Assembly (NCBI GenBank): GCA_964581565.1
Contig: CAZOOZ010000001.1
Location: 434,001-498,000, forward strand
DNA length: 64,000 nt
Reading direction: 5' to 3'
Source: UBA1433 sp964581565
GTDB taxonomy: Bacteria > Bacillota > Clostridia > Eubacteriales > UBA1433
Positions 25,917-33,266 of this stretch are shown piece by piece (the stretch's first letter is position 1; every line of letters starts with the position of its first letter). Below the pieces are notes generated by a model. That model searched no databases and was not told the origin of the DNA. It was given only the letters and a program-made list of their open reading frames with translations. Both the position numbers and the translations under genes were made by a program.

Positions 25917-26243
25917 TTATGAAGCGGGCTTATTTTTTTTGTAAAATAAGCTTTTTACTTCACTGTTTTGAATTTGTTTTTTGATTTGATTAAAATATAC
26001 GCTGGCGCCCGCAGCCAATATGCCCTGCACAACAGAATTAAAGAGAACGTGCATAAACGCATTTATTGAGTCGATATTGGTTTTTGAAATAAAATAGGCG
26101 GAGCATAGAAAAATCGAAAATATACCTAGTATGACAGGGATATAAGCATTGTTGAGCCGCCAGTATTTCTTAAGACCCAGGCCGATAATGTTTAGAACCG
26201 GTACAAGGATCATAAGCTCAGGGTTGATAAAATTTTCAATCAT
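25917..26243 (-). CDS. Phage-holin-like small membrane protein (Hol44-like)
   Basis: A 108-residue protein with three hydrophobic segments: about residues 9-24 (ELMILVPVLNIIGLGLK), 34-53, and 64-85 (FNSVVQGILAAGASVYFNQI). The pattern NPELMILVPVL..GLGLKK and QGILAAGASVYFNQI is what I know from the Hol44-type phage holins (holin superfamily V). Holins open the membrane for endolysins; no endolysin or phage gene is nearby, so this is an orphan chromosomal copy. ATG at 26243 follows GAGG by 8 bases. It converges on recR. Confidence 0.6.
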   Translation of the reverse strand: MIENFINPELMILVPVLNIIGLGLKKYWRLNNAYIPVILGIFSIFLCSAYFISKTNIDSINAFMHVLFNSVVQGILAAGASVYFNQIKKQIQNSEVKSLFYKKNKPAS

Positions 26244-26305
26244 TGCATACACCTCAGTATAATATATGTTTAATGTTCAATGTTTTATTAAAAGAAAAAT
26301 ACGTA

Positions 26306-26314
26306 TGCTATAAT
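26306..26314 (+). promoter_or_regulatory. Extended -10 promoter of polA
   Basis: TGCTATAAT lies 25 bases before the polA ATG. The -35 region is poor, which extended -10 promoters can tolerate. Confidence 0.45.
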
Positions 26315-26339
26315 ATAATAAAATTTTTTTTGGTGATTT

Positions 26340-28967
26340 ATGGAAAAACTAATAGTTATTGATTCATATTCCTTAATTTATAAAGCTTTTTATGCAATCA
26401 AAGAAATGCGTACTTCTACGCAAATTCCTACGAATGCGATTTATGGATTCATTAATATGCTGCTCAAGATAATTAAAGAACAAAATCCAACTTATCTGTA
26501 TGCTGCATTTGATCCAAAAACACCCACATTCCGGCATGAAGCGAGCGAGGCCTATAAGGCAACACGCCAAAAAATGCCTGATGAGCTTAGAGAGCAAATA
26601 GCATATATCATAGAAATCATTGACTATCTTGGCATTCAGTCTGCAGTATGTGAAGGCTTTGAAGCCGATGATTTACTAGGCTCTTATGCGAAGCTAGCGA
26701 AAGATACGGGGATAGAATGCGTTTTGATCACCGGAGATAAGGACAGCTTTCAATTGGCCGAAGACGGCATTACCATTTTTTATGCAAAGCGCGGAATCAG
26801 TGATATTGTTAAAGTAGATGAAGGCTATATCAAAGAAAAATATCAAATGAGTCCAAAGCAGCTAATTGACTTAAAAGCACTTATGGGCGATAAATCGGAT
26901 AATATTTCGGGAATCGCAGGTATTGGAGAAAAAACGGCACAAAAACTGATTATTGAATATCATGATTTGGATGGTATCTATGAAAATATAGAAAGCATTC
27001 AGGGCAAATTAAAAGAAAAATTACTTAGCGGAAAAGAAGATGCCTATCACAGCAGATTTTTAGCGGAAATATCCGATAGTGCTCCTATAGAAAAAGAATT
27101 AGTAAGATATGAAGGACTAACACAGGAAGAAGAACTCGCTGACTTATTGACCCGCCTTGAAATGAAAAGTATTTTATCGAGATTGGATATTCAAGTCAAA
27201 GAATGTGCTTCATTGCCTGCTGACGAAGAAAATTATTGTTATGTGCTGCTGGATGCGAAGAATATTCATGACAGCATAGAAAGAATTGAGAAAGAAGAAA
27301 GACTGTTTGTCTACTATGAAATATTTTATAATAAATTATCGGTCCTTGCCGTAAAAACAGCGGAGACGACATTCATACTTGACGATTGCACGCAGGAGAT
27401 CTGCGAAACTTTTATGCAGGCTTTAGAGAAAAACGCAATAAAATTAGTGTTGCATGATTATAAGACATTTATTTTGAACACGTTAGAATATATTGATATT
27501 GAAAAAATTGCTTTTGATATCTACCTAGCTGCATATGTAATTAATCCGTCGGATAATTCATATTGTATGAATGCGTTATTAAAAAAATATTTGCATATGG
27601 ATGTGGATATCAATAAAAATAATACACAGCTTACTTTTCTGTCACAAAATAAACGTTCTCATGATGAGCTCTGCATGTACGTGCATTCCGTAGAAAAGCT
27701 CTATCATCTTTTTGCCGGGCAAATTAAAGATATCGAAGCTGAAAAATTATATTATGATATTGAAATGCCGTTGGCTCGTGTATTGGCATCTATAGAACAC
27801 GAAGGCATGCATATTGATGTAGACGAACTTAGGGATATAGGCAAAACGCTGGATGAGCAAATCATGCATTTAGAAGATGAAATACGTGAGCTGGGAGGCA
27901 AAGATAAAAGCTTCAATATTAATTCTCCGAAACAACTGGGTGCCCTTTTGTTTGAGGAGCTGGGAATCCCTGTAAGAAAAAAAACAAAAACGGGCTATTC
28001 TACGGATATAGAAGTATTAGAGTCCCTTAGAAATTTTCATCCGATTATTGATAAGATCATACAAATAAGAAAGGCATCCAAGCTAAGCAGCACTTATGTA
28101 AAAGGGTTATTATCCCTTGTAGACAGTAATACATCAAAAATTCATACTACGTTTAATCAAACAATCACAACAACTGGAAGAATATCATCTTCGGAGCCGA
28201 ATCTGCAGAATATTCCTATTAAAACGCCCGAAGGCAAATTATTGCGTAAAGTATTTACGGCTCAAGACAAAAATCATATATTAATTGACGCGGACTATTC
28301 CCAGATAGAACTACGCGTGCTTGCGGATATGTCGGGGGATCAAAGCCTTATCAGGTCATTTTTAGATAATGAGGATATTCACCGAAGAACGGCGGCCGAA
28401 GTATTCAATGTTCCTCTGGAAATGGTCACCAACAGCATGCGGTCGCGTGCCAAGGCGGTAAATTTTGGCATTATATATGGCATCAGTGATTTTGGGCTTG
28501 CAAAAAATTTAATGATCAGCAGGAAAGAAGCGAAGCGTTATATTGAAATTTATTTACAACGATACGCCGATGTGCAAAATTATATGGATGATATGATCTT
28601 ATTTGCACGAAAACACGGATATGTTGAAACAAAATTCAAAAGAAGAAGATATATTCCAAAAATCAATGACCGTAATTATAACGAAAGAAGTTTTGCGGAA
28701 CGTACAGCGCTCAATACACCGATTCAGGGTACGGCGGCTGATATTATAAAAATTGCTATGAACAGCGTTTATGAAGAGCTGATAAAGCAAAAATTGAAAA
28801 GTAAATTGATTTTGCAGGTGCACGATGAGCTGATCGTTCATGCACCTATAGAAGAATCTGATATAGCAAGTCAAATTTTAAAAGAAAAAATGCAGTCGGC
28901 GGCAAAGCTTAAAGTGCCCCTGAAAGTGGATATTTGCGCGGGGTTTTCATGGTACGACTGTAAATAG
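26340..28967 (+). CDS. polA: DNA polymerase I
   Basis: An 875-residue family A polymerase. Residues 1-290 are the 5'-3' exonuclease (YAAFDPKTPTFRH, ITGDKDSFQLA, LMGDKSDNISGIAGIGEKTA). Residues about 300-470 are the 3'-5' exonuclease fold, but the DxE metal site is lost (YYEIF instead), so proofreading is probably absent, as in Bacillus Pol I. The polymerase follows with DADYSQIELRVLA, RSRAKAVNFGIIYGIS and VHDELIVHAP. It fills gaps and replaces RNA primers. GGTGATTT precedes ATG, a weak ribosome binding site. Confidence 0.97.
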   Translation: MEKLIVIDSYSLIYKAFYAIKEMRTSTQIPTNAIYGFINMLLKIIKEQNPTYLYAAFDPKTPTFRHEASEAYKATRQKMPDELREQIAYIIEIIDYLGIQSAVCEGFEADDLLGSYAKLAKDTGIECVLITGDKDSFQLAEDGITIFYAKRGISDIVKVDEGYIKEKYQMSPKQLIDLKALMGDKSDNISGIAGIGEKTAQKLIIEYHDLDGIYENIESIQGKLKEKLLSGKEDAYHSRFLAEISDSAPIEKELVRYEGLTQEEELADLLTRLEMKSILSRLDIQVKECASLPADEENYCYVLLDAKNIHDSIERIEKEERLFVYYEIFYNKLSVLAVKTAETTFILDDCTQEICETFMQALEKNAIKLVLHDYKTFILNTLEYIDIEKIAFDIYLAAYVINPSDNSYCMNALLKKYLHMDVDINKNNTQLTFLSQNKRSHDELCMYVHSVEKLYHLFAGQIKDIEAEKLYYDIEMPLARVLASIEHEGMHIDVDELRDIGKTLDEQIMHLEDEIRELGGKDKSFNINSPKQLGALLFEELGIPVRKKTKTGYSTDIEVLESLRNFHPIIDKIIQIRKASKLSSTYVKGLLSLVDSNTSKIHTTFNQTITTTGRISSSEPNLQNIPIKTPEGKLLRKVFTAQDKNHILIDADYSQIELRVLADMSGDQSLIRSFLDNEDIHRRTAAEVFNVPLEMVTNSMRSRAKAVNFGIIYGISDFGLAKNLMISRKEAKRYIEIYLQRYADVQNYMDDMILFARKHGYVETKFKRRRYIPKINDRNYNERSFAERTALNTPIQGTAADIIKIAMNSVYEELIKQKLKSKLILQVHDELIVHAPIEESDIASQILKEKMQSAAKLKVPLKVDICAGFSWYDCK

Positions 28968-28981
28968 TGTGGAGGTATGTG

Positions 28982-29605
28982 ATGATTAAAATAGGAGTGA
29001 CAGGCAGGATTGCCAGCGGCAAGAGCGAATTTTGTAAATATTTAAGCGAATATACAAAATTCCCGATTATTGACGCAGACCAGCTTTCGCGTGAAGTATG
29101 TGAAAAAGGCAGTGAAGCGGTTACCGAAATTGAGATGACGTTTGGCAGCCGGTATATAACAAACGGTGAGCTCAACAGAAAGAAACTTGGAGAAAAGGTT
29201 TTTCAAGATCAAGAAGCTCGCCACCAGCTGAATGCAATATTGCATTACAGGGTAACGCAGAAATATTTTGAACTTTTGGATCGCTATGAAAAAATAAACA
29301 TCAAAGGCATTATTTATGATTGCCCACTATTGTTTGAAGCAAAGGTTGAAAATACGGTAGATGTTGCTGTGCTTATTTACAGCGATCATGAAATACAGCT
29401 CGATCGACTAGTACATATACGAAACATGTCTGTTGAAGAAGCAAAAAACCGCCTAGCTTCTCAAATGCCGTTTGAGGAGCAAAAAAGCCATGCCGATGTA
29501 CTGGTTACAAACAATAAATCATTAGAGGATTTAAAAGCCGACATACCAAAGATATATGAACAAATAAAAGAGATACTGGACAAAAAAAATCTATTGCATA
29601 ATTAA
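28982..29605 (+). CDS. coaE: Dephospho-CoA kinase
   Basis: A 207-residue P-loop kinase for the last step of coenzyme A synthesis. The P-loop is IGVTGRIASGKSEFCKYL at the N-terminus; DADQLSREV, DCPLLFEA and RNMSVEEAKNRLASQMPFEEQKSHADVLVTN are family blocks (last in parts). I start at ATG 28982, 6 bases after GGAGG; the GTG at 28967 overlaps the polA stop. It follows polA by 14 bases, a common arrangement in Bacillota. Confidence 0.95.
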   Translation: MIKIGVTGRIASGKSEFCKYLSEYTKFPIIDADQLSREVCEKGSEAVTEIEMTFGSRYITNGELNRKKLGEKVFQDQEARHQLNAILHYRVTQKYFELLDRYEKINIKGIIYDCPLLFEAKVENTVDVAVLIYSDHEIQLDRLVHIRNMSVEEAKNRLASQMPFEEQKSHADVLVTNNKSLEDLKADIPKIYEQIKEILDKKNLLHN

Positions 29606-29622
29606 GCACTTTAGTATATAAT
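29594..29622 (+). promoter_or_regulatory. Promoter of tRNA-Leu(GAG)
   Basis: TTGCAT (29594-29599) and TATAAT (29617-29622), 17 bases apart, overlapping the last codons of coaE and 18 bases before the tRNA. Confidence 0.7.
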
Positions 29623-29640
29623 ACCTTACGCTACATGAAT

Positions 29641-29726
29641 GCGGTTGTGGCGGAATCGGCAGACGCACCATCTTGAGGGGGTGGCGAGCGACGCTCGTGT
29701 GGGTTCAAATCCCACCAACCGCACCA
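29641..29726 (+). tRNA. tRNA-Leu (anticodon GAG)
   Basis: The acceptor arms GCGGTTG and CAACCGC pair fully, with discriminator A and an encoded CCA (29724-29726). The D arm, an anticodon stem CCATC/GGTGG with loop TTGAGGG, a long variable arm and the GGTTCAAATCC T arm are all present. The loop places GAG as the anticodon, reading CUC and CUU. Confidence 0.96.
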
Positions 29727-29740
29727 AATATTTCAATAAT

Positions 29741-29769
29741 AAAAACATCTCTATACAGATGTTTTTTTA
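29741..29769 (+). terminator. Terminator after tRNA-Leu
   Basis: AAACATCT/AGATGTTT stem with a 6-base loop and a run of seven T. Confidence 0.85.
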
Positions 29770-29810
29770 TTGTCTTAAAAGTATAAGAAAGATAAATATT
29801 TTATTATTTG

Positions 29811-29858
29811 TTGAAGGGGTGAAGAGCGACACTCACGTGGGTTCAAATCCTACAAACA
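29811..29858 (+). pseudogene. Decayed copy of the 3' part of tRNA-Leu (attachment-site remnant)
   Basis: These 48 bases align without gaps to 29673-29720 of the intact tRNA with 39 identities. They cover the anticodon loop, variable arm and T arm, and the GTGGGTTCAAATCC core is unchanged. Most differences are G to A or C to T. There is no matching 5' half. A partial tRNA 3' copy beside an intact tRNA is the usual trace of a site-specifically integrated element. Confidence 0.7.
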
Positions 29859-29930
29859 TGGGCATACCATTATGAGCCACACAAAAAGGGCATATACATG
29901 GCTAATCATTTGCTAAACCCTTCAAAAGTC
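29855..29930 (+). repeat. 76-bp direct repeat, left copy
   Basis: Matches 31676-31751 with about 68 of 76 identities. The two copies enclose the diguanylate cyclase gene and the recombinase pseudogene. The repeat begins at the edge of the tRNA remnant and includes ACCATTATGAGCCAC and ATCATTTGCTAAA. Confidence 0.85.
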
Positions 29931-29935
29931 GAAAC

Positions 29936-30952
29936 TTAAGCGGAGGTGACCACACAGTTTCTGCCGGAATTTTTCGCAGTGTACAGGTTGTTATCCGCCT
30001 CTTTAAGACAATCGCCAATGAATTTGCCCTCAGCCCCGCAGCTTGTCCCTATGCTCAAAGTGACGAAGATTTCATTTTTGCCGTCGATATAATATGGCGT
30101 GCGTTGACACGCCTGCCTTATTGTTTCGCATATATTGTCGCAGTCGGCTTTGTTCGACGATTTAAAAACCAGCAAAAACTCTTCGCCGCCCCATCTGTAC
30201 AAATAGGCATTGTTGGGAATATGCTTGTTTATCTGGCCGGCAACGTGGCATAGCACGGCGTCCCCGACGTCGTGGCCGTAATTGTCATTGACATTTTTAA
30301 AAAAGTCAATATCCATCAACGCAAAATACAGGCCGGCCGAAAAGCTCTGCTCCGATTGAAAGTGGGCGGAAAACGCGTGCCGGTTATATTTTCCGGTAAG
30401 AGGGTCTTTATACGCAAACGAATTCAGTGTTTTTGTCGTCTCCACCAACCGCGCCTGAGTGTTGGAGCGGATATTTTCCAGCAAAAACAGACACGCAGAC
30501 ACAATCGTAACAGAAATGACAAATTCTATACTGTCGCGAAGCTGCCCGTCCACATACTGATCCGGCAGCAGTCCTTTTTCGAAAACAATTATCTTTGCAA
30601 TCAGTATTATAATTATCAGCGCGATAAATAGGACGCCCTGTTTCTTTGACACTACCGTCAGCCCGAAAATCGGAACCAGGTAAATCCAATAGAAGCCGAT
30701 GACCGTATCCGGAGAAAAGTCTAAAAATCTCCAGCACAGCCCCATGGCCATTACCCCGAACATCCACGCCACAGCAGGAATGTATCTTTTGCTGTAAGCT
30801 TGCAGAAAAAAACAGGCTGCCGAGACTAGGGTAAGCAGAAAATACTGCAAATCGAGAATCTCGTCAAAAAATATTAAGGTGATTATCGCCATAATCAAAA
30901 AAGTTAATGTGGAACAAAATGAAAATACAACAAGATTGTTCCGCAGGCGCAT
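29936..30952 (-). CDS. Membrane diguanylate cyclase (GGDEF)
   Basis: A 338-residue protein with about six hydrophobic segments in residues 7-158 and a C-terminal GGDEF domain. The active-site motif is RWGGEEF (residues 253-259), with the metal-binding ALMDIDFFKNVND upstream, so it should make c-di-GMP from two GTP. The inhibitory RxxD site expected just before the motif is missing (NNAYLY there). The gene is visibly richer in G and C than its neighbours and lies between direct repeats, both signs of transfer. No known sensor domain is recognised in the membrane part. Confidence 0.9.
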   Translation of the reverse strand: MRLRNNLVVFSFCSTLTFLIMAIITLIFFDEILDLQYFLLTLVSAACFFLQAYSKRYIPAVAWMFGVMAMGLCWRFLDFSPDTVIGFYWIYLVPIFGLTVVSKKQGVLFIALIIIILIAKIIVFEKGLLPDQYVDGQLRDSIEFVISVTIVSACLFLLENIRSNTQARLVETTKTLNSFAYKDPLTGKYNRHAFSAHFQSEQSFSAGLYFALMDIDFFKNVNDNYGHDVGDAVLCHVAGQINKHIPNNAYLYRWGGEEFLLVFKSSNKADCDNICETIRQACQRTPYYIDGKNEIFVTLSIGTSCGAEGKFIGDCLKEADNNLYTAKNSGRNCVVTSA

Positions 30953-31200
30953 TTTCTCATCCGCGCAAATCTCATCCCAGCTGTTAAAAATCTTATTAAA
31001 GCGTTTTATTCATCTCATCCTTTCGTAAAATCCCTGTTTTGTCGAATACTGTTAATAACTTATAAAAATATACAGATTTTACATAAGTATAACACCTATG
31101 TATGTGTCGTGTAAACAGCAAATCCGCGCCTCGCTTTTGTAGGAAAATCTCCAAGATAAGAGAAAACGTGCGACACGGGGCAATAACGGCGGCCTATGGG

Positions 31201-31578
31201 CAGCATGACGGTCATGCAGCTTCTGAAAAACCAAGTCTATATAGGCATATGGTACAATGCAAACGCAAGGTATCGTCATTCAAAACAAAAAAGCGGCTTG
31301 AAAACAGCTCGGAGGATTGGGTAATTGTTGAAGATATCTATGAGGCGCTTATTGACAGTCACACATGGGAACTTGGTCAAGAGCATTTTCATGATCTCAG
31401 GCATAGCTATGCTGTGGCAGCTATCCGCTCAGGTGATGATATTAAAACCGTGCAAAGCAACCTTGGTCACGCCACCGCCGCTTTCACGCTGGACGTGTAT
31501 GGGCATTGTACGGATCAGATGAAAAAGGAGAGCGCCAAGCGTATGGAAATGTATATAAAGAACGTCCTTAATCTCTAA
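31201..31578 (+). pseudogene. Chimeric recombinase remnant: serine-recombinase piece fused to tyrosine-integrase C-terminus
   Basis: The first part (31201-31380) matches the middle of large serine recombinases: MTVMQLLKNQVYIG in one frame, then, after a one-base deletion near 31247, MVQCKRKVSSFKTKKR and DWVIVEDIYEALIDSHTWEL in the next. Directly after it, in frame, comes the C-terminal end of a tyrosine integrase: FHDLRHSYAVAAIRSGDD, the second histidine in LGHATAAF and the tyrosine in LDVYGHCT. Neither part has its catalytic N-terminal half, so both are dead. Two unrelated recombinases seem to have been joined by a deletion. Confidence 0.75.
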
Positions 31579-31619
31579 GGGGTCAAAGCTGGGGTCAAAT
31601 GGCCGTTTCTGGCAATGGA

Positions 31620-31662
31620 AAAATCCCGCAAAGCATTGTGTACCAATGCTTTGCGGGATTTT
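31620..31662 (+). terminator. 19-bp perfect hairpin after the integrase remnant
   Basis: Arms 31620-31638 and 31644-31662 are exact reverse complements around a 5-base loop, ending in TTTT. It fits a terminator of the original integrase gene. Confidence 0.7.
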
Positions 31663-31675
31663 AAGTCTGGCGGAG

Positions 31676-31751
31676 AACATGGGTATACCATTATGAGCCA
31701 CGCAAAAAGGGCGTATACATGGCCAATCATTTGCTAAATCCTCGAAAACTC
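31676..31751 (+). repeat. 76-bp direct repeat, right copy
   Basis: Partner of 29855-29930. The distance of 1821 bases between the copies defines the unit. Confidence 0.85.
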
Positions 31752-31777
31752 TGAAATAATATAATACACAGGCAATA

Positions 31778-31862
31778 AAGCGTCAATCAGAAAAAGACAG
31801 TGACTGGCGCTTCTCTACATATAAATGCTACTGCACTTCGGGCCAATTTGACCCTAAGTTGA
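31778..31862 (+). repeat. 85-bp direct repeat flanking the HEPN gene, left copy
   Basis: The core 31806-31862 matches 32822-32878 at 52 of 57 positions, and similarity extends upstream to AAGCGTC with a one-base length difference. The stretch 31579-32036 holds no gene apart from the hairpin, this repeat, the 76-bp repeat and an inverted repeat. Confidence 0.8.
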
Positions 31863-31907
31863 TTTGTGTTATCGTAACCGCCTCTCATGCGCTCCAAAAC
31901 CAGCCTA

Positions 31908-31951
31908 CCACGAAAACACATCAATGGTGATAAATTGATGTGTTTTCGTGG
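31908..31951. repeat. 17-bp perfect inverted repeat upstream of the HEPN gene
   Basis: Arms 31908-31924 and 31935-31951 are exact reverse complements with a 10-base loop. No T-run follows. It lies about 85 bases before the HEPN gene start and could be a terminator remnant, an operator or a recombination site. Confidence 0.6.
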
Positions 31952-32036
31952 AATTATTTGCTGAAAAGATACTGCATTGTGCTATAATTCGATAAGTAGG
32001 TAATTTGGCTAAAAAATACTGGGAAGGAGTAAGTGT

Positions 32037-32783
32037 GTGAATAGCTTTAACCATAAGGAAGGTATTAGAATTGAAGAATCCATTCAGATAAAAATGAGAA
32101 CCTATTTTTCAATACAACACATTCAGTCGGCGGCAATTTTTTGTAGGTTGTGTCAAAAAGCCGAGAATGAATATGATGGCAAATTTAATCAAGGGTTGCA
32201 CACGGAACTTAGAGCATATGTTACAAGCACAATATTCGCATGTGTTTCTTTTCTGGAAGCATCAATAAATGAAATATTTTGTGATGCCACGGACAGCCAA
32301 AACCGGCTGGAAGTTTTAGGTGAAGATAAGATCAAACTGCTCTCAAACATGTGGGAAATGAGTGTGCCAAGAACCGCAGCTTATTCAATTACAGACAAAT
32401 ACCAAATAACATTAACTCTTTTAGAAAAACCGCTTTTTGATAAAGGAACAACTCCTTTTCAAGACATATCAATACTGATACGCCTAAGAAATGCGCTTAC
32501 ACACTATGAACCGGAGTGGTTTTCAAGCTATTCTGGAATCAAAGCTGAAATAGATAATTTGAATAAGTTATCAAGACAGTTAATTGGAAAATTTCCAGCA
32601 TCAAAACCGTTTGAAAAAACAGGCAATCCATATTTCCCTGACAAGTGTTTAGGGTATGGATGCGCAAAATGGGCAGTTCTTAGTTGCATAAAATTTACAG
32701 ATGAATTCTATACTAAAATTGGTAAAGAGCCAACATATAACCATGTGCGAGAAAACCTTCAAGTAGAATTGCCAAAAGCATAA
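32037..32783 (+). CDS. HEPN-domain protein, possible RNase
   Basis: A 248-residue mostly helical protein. The motif LIRLRNALTHYEPEW contains the Rx4H signature of HEPN domains (R151, H156); HEPN proteins with this motif are often RNases in toxin-antitoxin, abortive infection and other defence systems. I cannot place it in a named subfamily. No antitoxin-type partner (for example a MNT nucleotidyltransferase) lies beside it. GTG start at 32037 follows GAAGGAG by 7 bases. It sits alone between two 85-bp direct repeats, which suggests a mobile cassette. Confidence 0.65.
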   Translation: MNSFNHKEGIRIEESIQIKMRTYFSIQHIQSAAIFCRLCQKAENEYDGKFNQGLHTELRAYVTSTIFACVSFLEASINEIFCDATDSQNRLEVLGEDKIKLLSNMWEMSVPRTAAYSITDKYQITLTLLEKPLFDKGTTPFQDISILIRLRNALTHYEPEWFSSYSGIKAEIDNLNKLSRQLIGKFPASKPFEKTGNPYFPDKCLGYGCAKWAVLSCIKFTDEFYTKIGKEPTYNHVRENLQVELPKA

Positions 32784-32794
32784 TCGCATATATT

Positions 32795-32878
32795 AAGCGT
32801 CGCTCAAACGAGACTACGAGCGGCGCTTCTCTACATATAAATATTACCGCACTTCGGGCCAAGTTGACCCGAAGTTGA
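32795..32878 (+). repeat. 85-bp direct repeat flanking the HEPN gene, right copy
   Basis: Partner of 31778-31862. This copy folds into two hairpins: AAGCGTCGCTC with GAGCGGCGCTT, and CTTCGGG with CCCGAAG. The second hairpin has one mismatch in the left copy. Confidence 0.8.
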
Positions 32879-32899
32879 AGGGAGGGAAAAAGCCCGTCA

Positions 32900-32929
32900 G
32901 GTCTGATTAAAAAATCAGGCCGTTTTTTT
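32900..32929 (+). terminator. Terminator-like hairpin after the repeat
   Basis: GGTCTGATT/AATCAGGCC (one G-U) with an AAAA loop and seven T. Confidence 0.75.
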
Positions 32930-32954
32930 ATGCCATGATGAAGGAGGTAAAAGT

Positions 32955-33083
32955 ATGGCAAGCACCGAAAAAGCCGCTTCGGTAGTTGATACCCCTATAA
33001 TCGACTTAACCGCCGAGGCCGATTCGAGGAAAGCATTGTCTGGCTTGAGGATTCCAAACGATAATTCTTCCAAGGGGGCATAA
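32955..33083 (+). CDS. Possible 42-residue protein, unknown, probably a mobile-element remnant
   Basis: ATG at 32955, 7 bases after AAGGAGG, opens a 42-codon frame starting MASTEKAASVVDTPIIDLTA and ending NDNSSKGA. The ribosome binding site is strong, but the protein is unlike anything I recognise. The stop codon lies inside a hairpin. It may be the N-terminal stump of a longer element gene. The rest of 32784-33266 holds only the repeat, two hairpins and short broken frames. Confidence 0.35.
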   Translation: MASTEKAASVVDTPIIDLTAEADSRKALSGLRIPNDNSSKGA

Positions 33084-33102
33084 TGGTCTTCTATGCCCCC
33101 TT
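33072..33102 (+). terminator. Hairpin over the stop of the 42-residue frame
   Basis: AAGGGGGCATA (33072-33082) pairs with TATGCCCCCTT (33092-33102), 11 bp, then a weak T-rich stretch. Confidence 0.5.
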
Positions 33103-33266
33103 TACTATATCATATTTTATTTTCTTCCACCTCATTTTGGCGGCTTTCTCGCTTGACATAAACAAGAGAATCATGGTTAAAAAATTAAATGTAATTAGTC
33201 AGTTTAGAACTCTCCAAGCCGAGTGAAATGTTAATCGCGCTGAACGAGAATATAATCAACCAAAAG

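Noticed and set aside
29811..29858. Second functional tRNA-Leu
   Set aside because: It lacks the 5' half and the acceptor stem and has changes in stems; it is a remnant.
30272..30767. Frames on both strands overlapping the diguanylate cyclase gene
   Set aside because: The GGDEF frame is intact with all motifs; the others arise from its higher GC content.
29727..31100. c-di-GMP riboswitch near the cyclase gene
   Set aside because: No GEMM-like conserved core was found on either strand.
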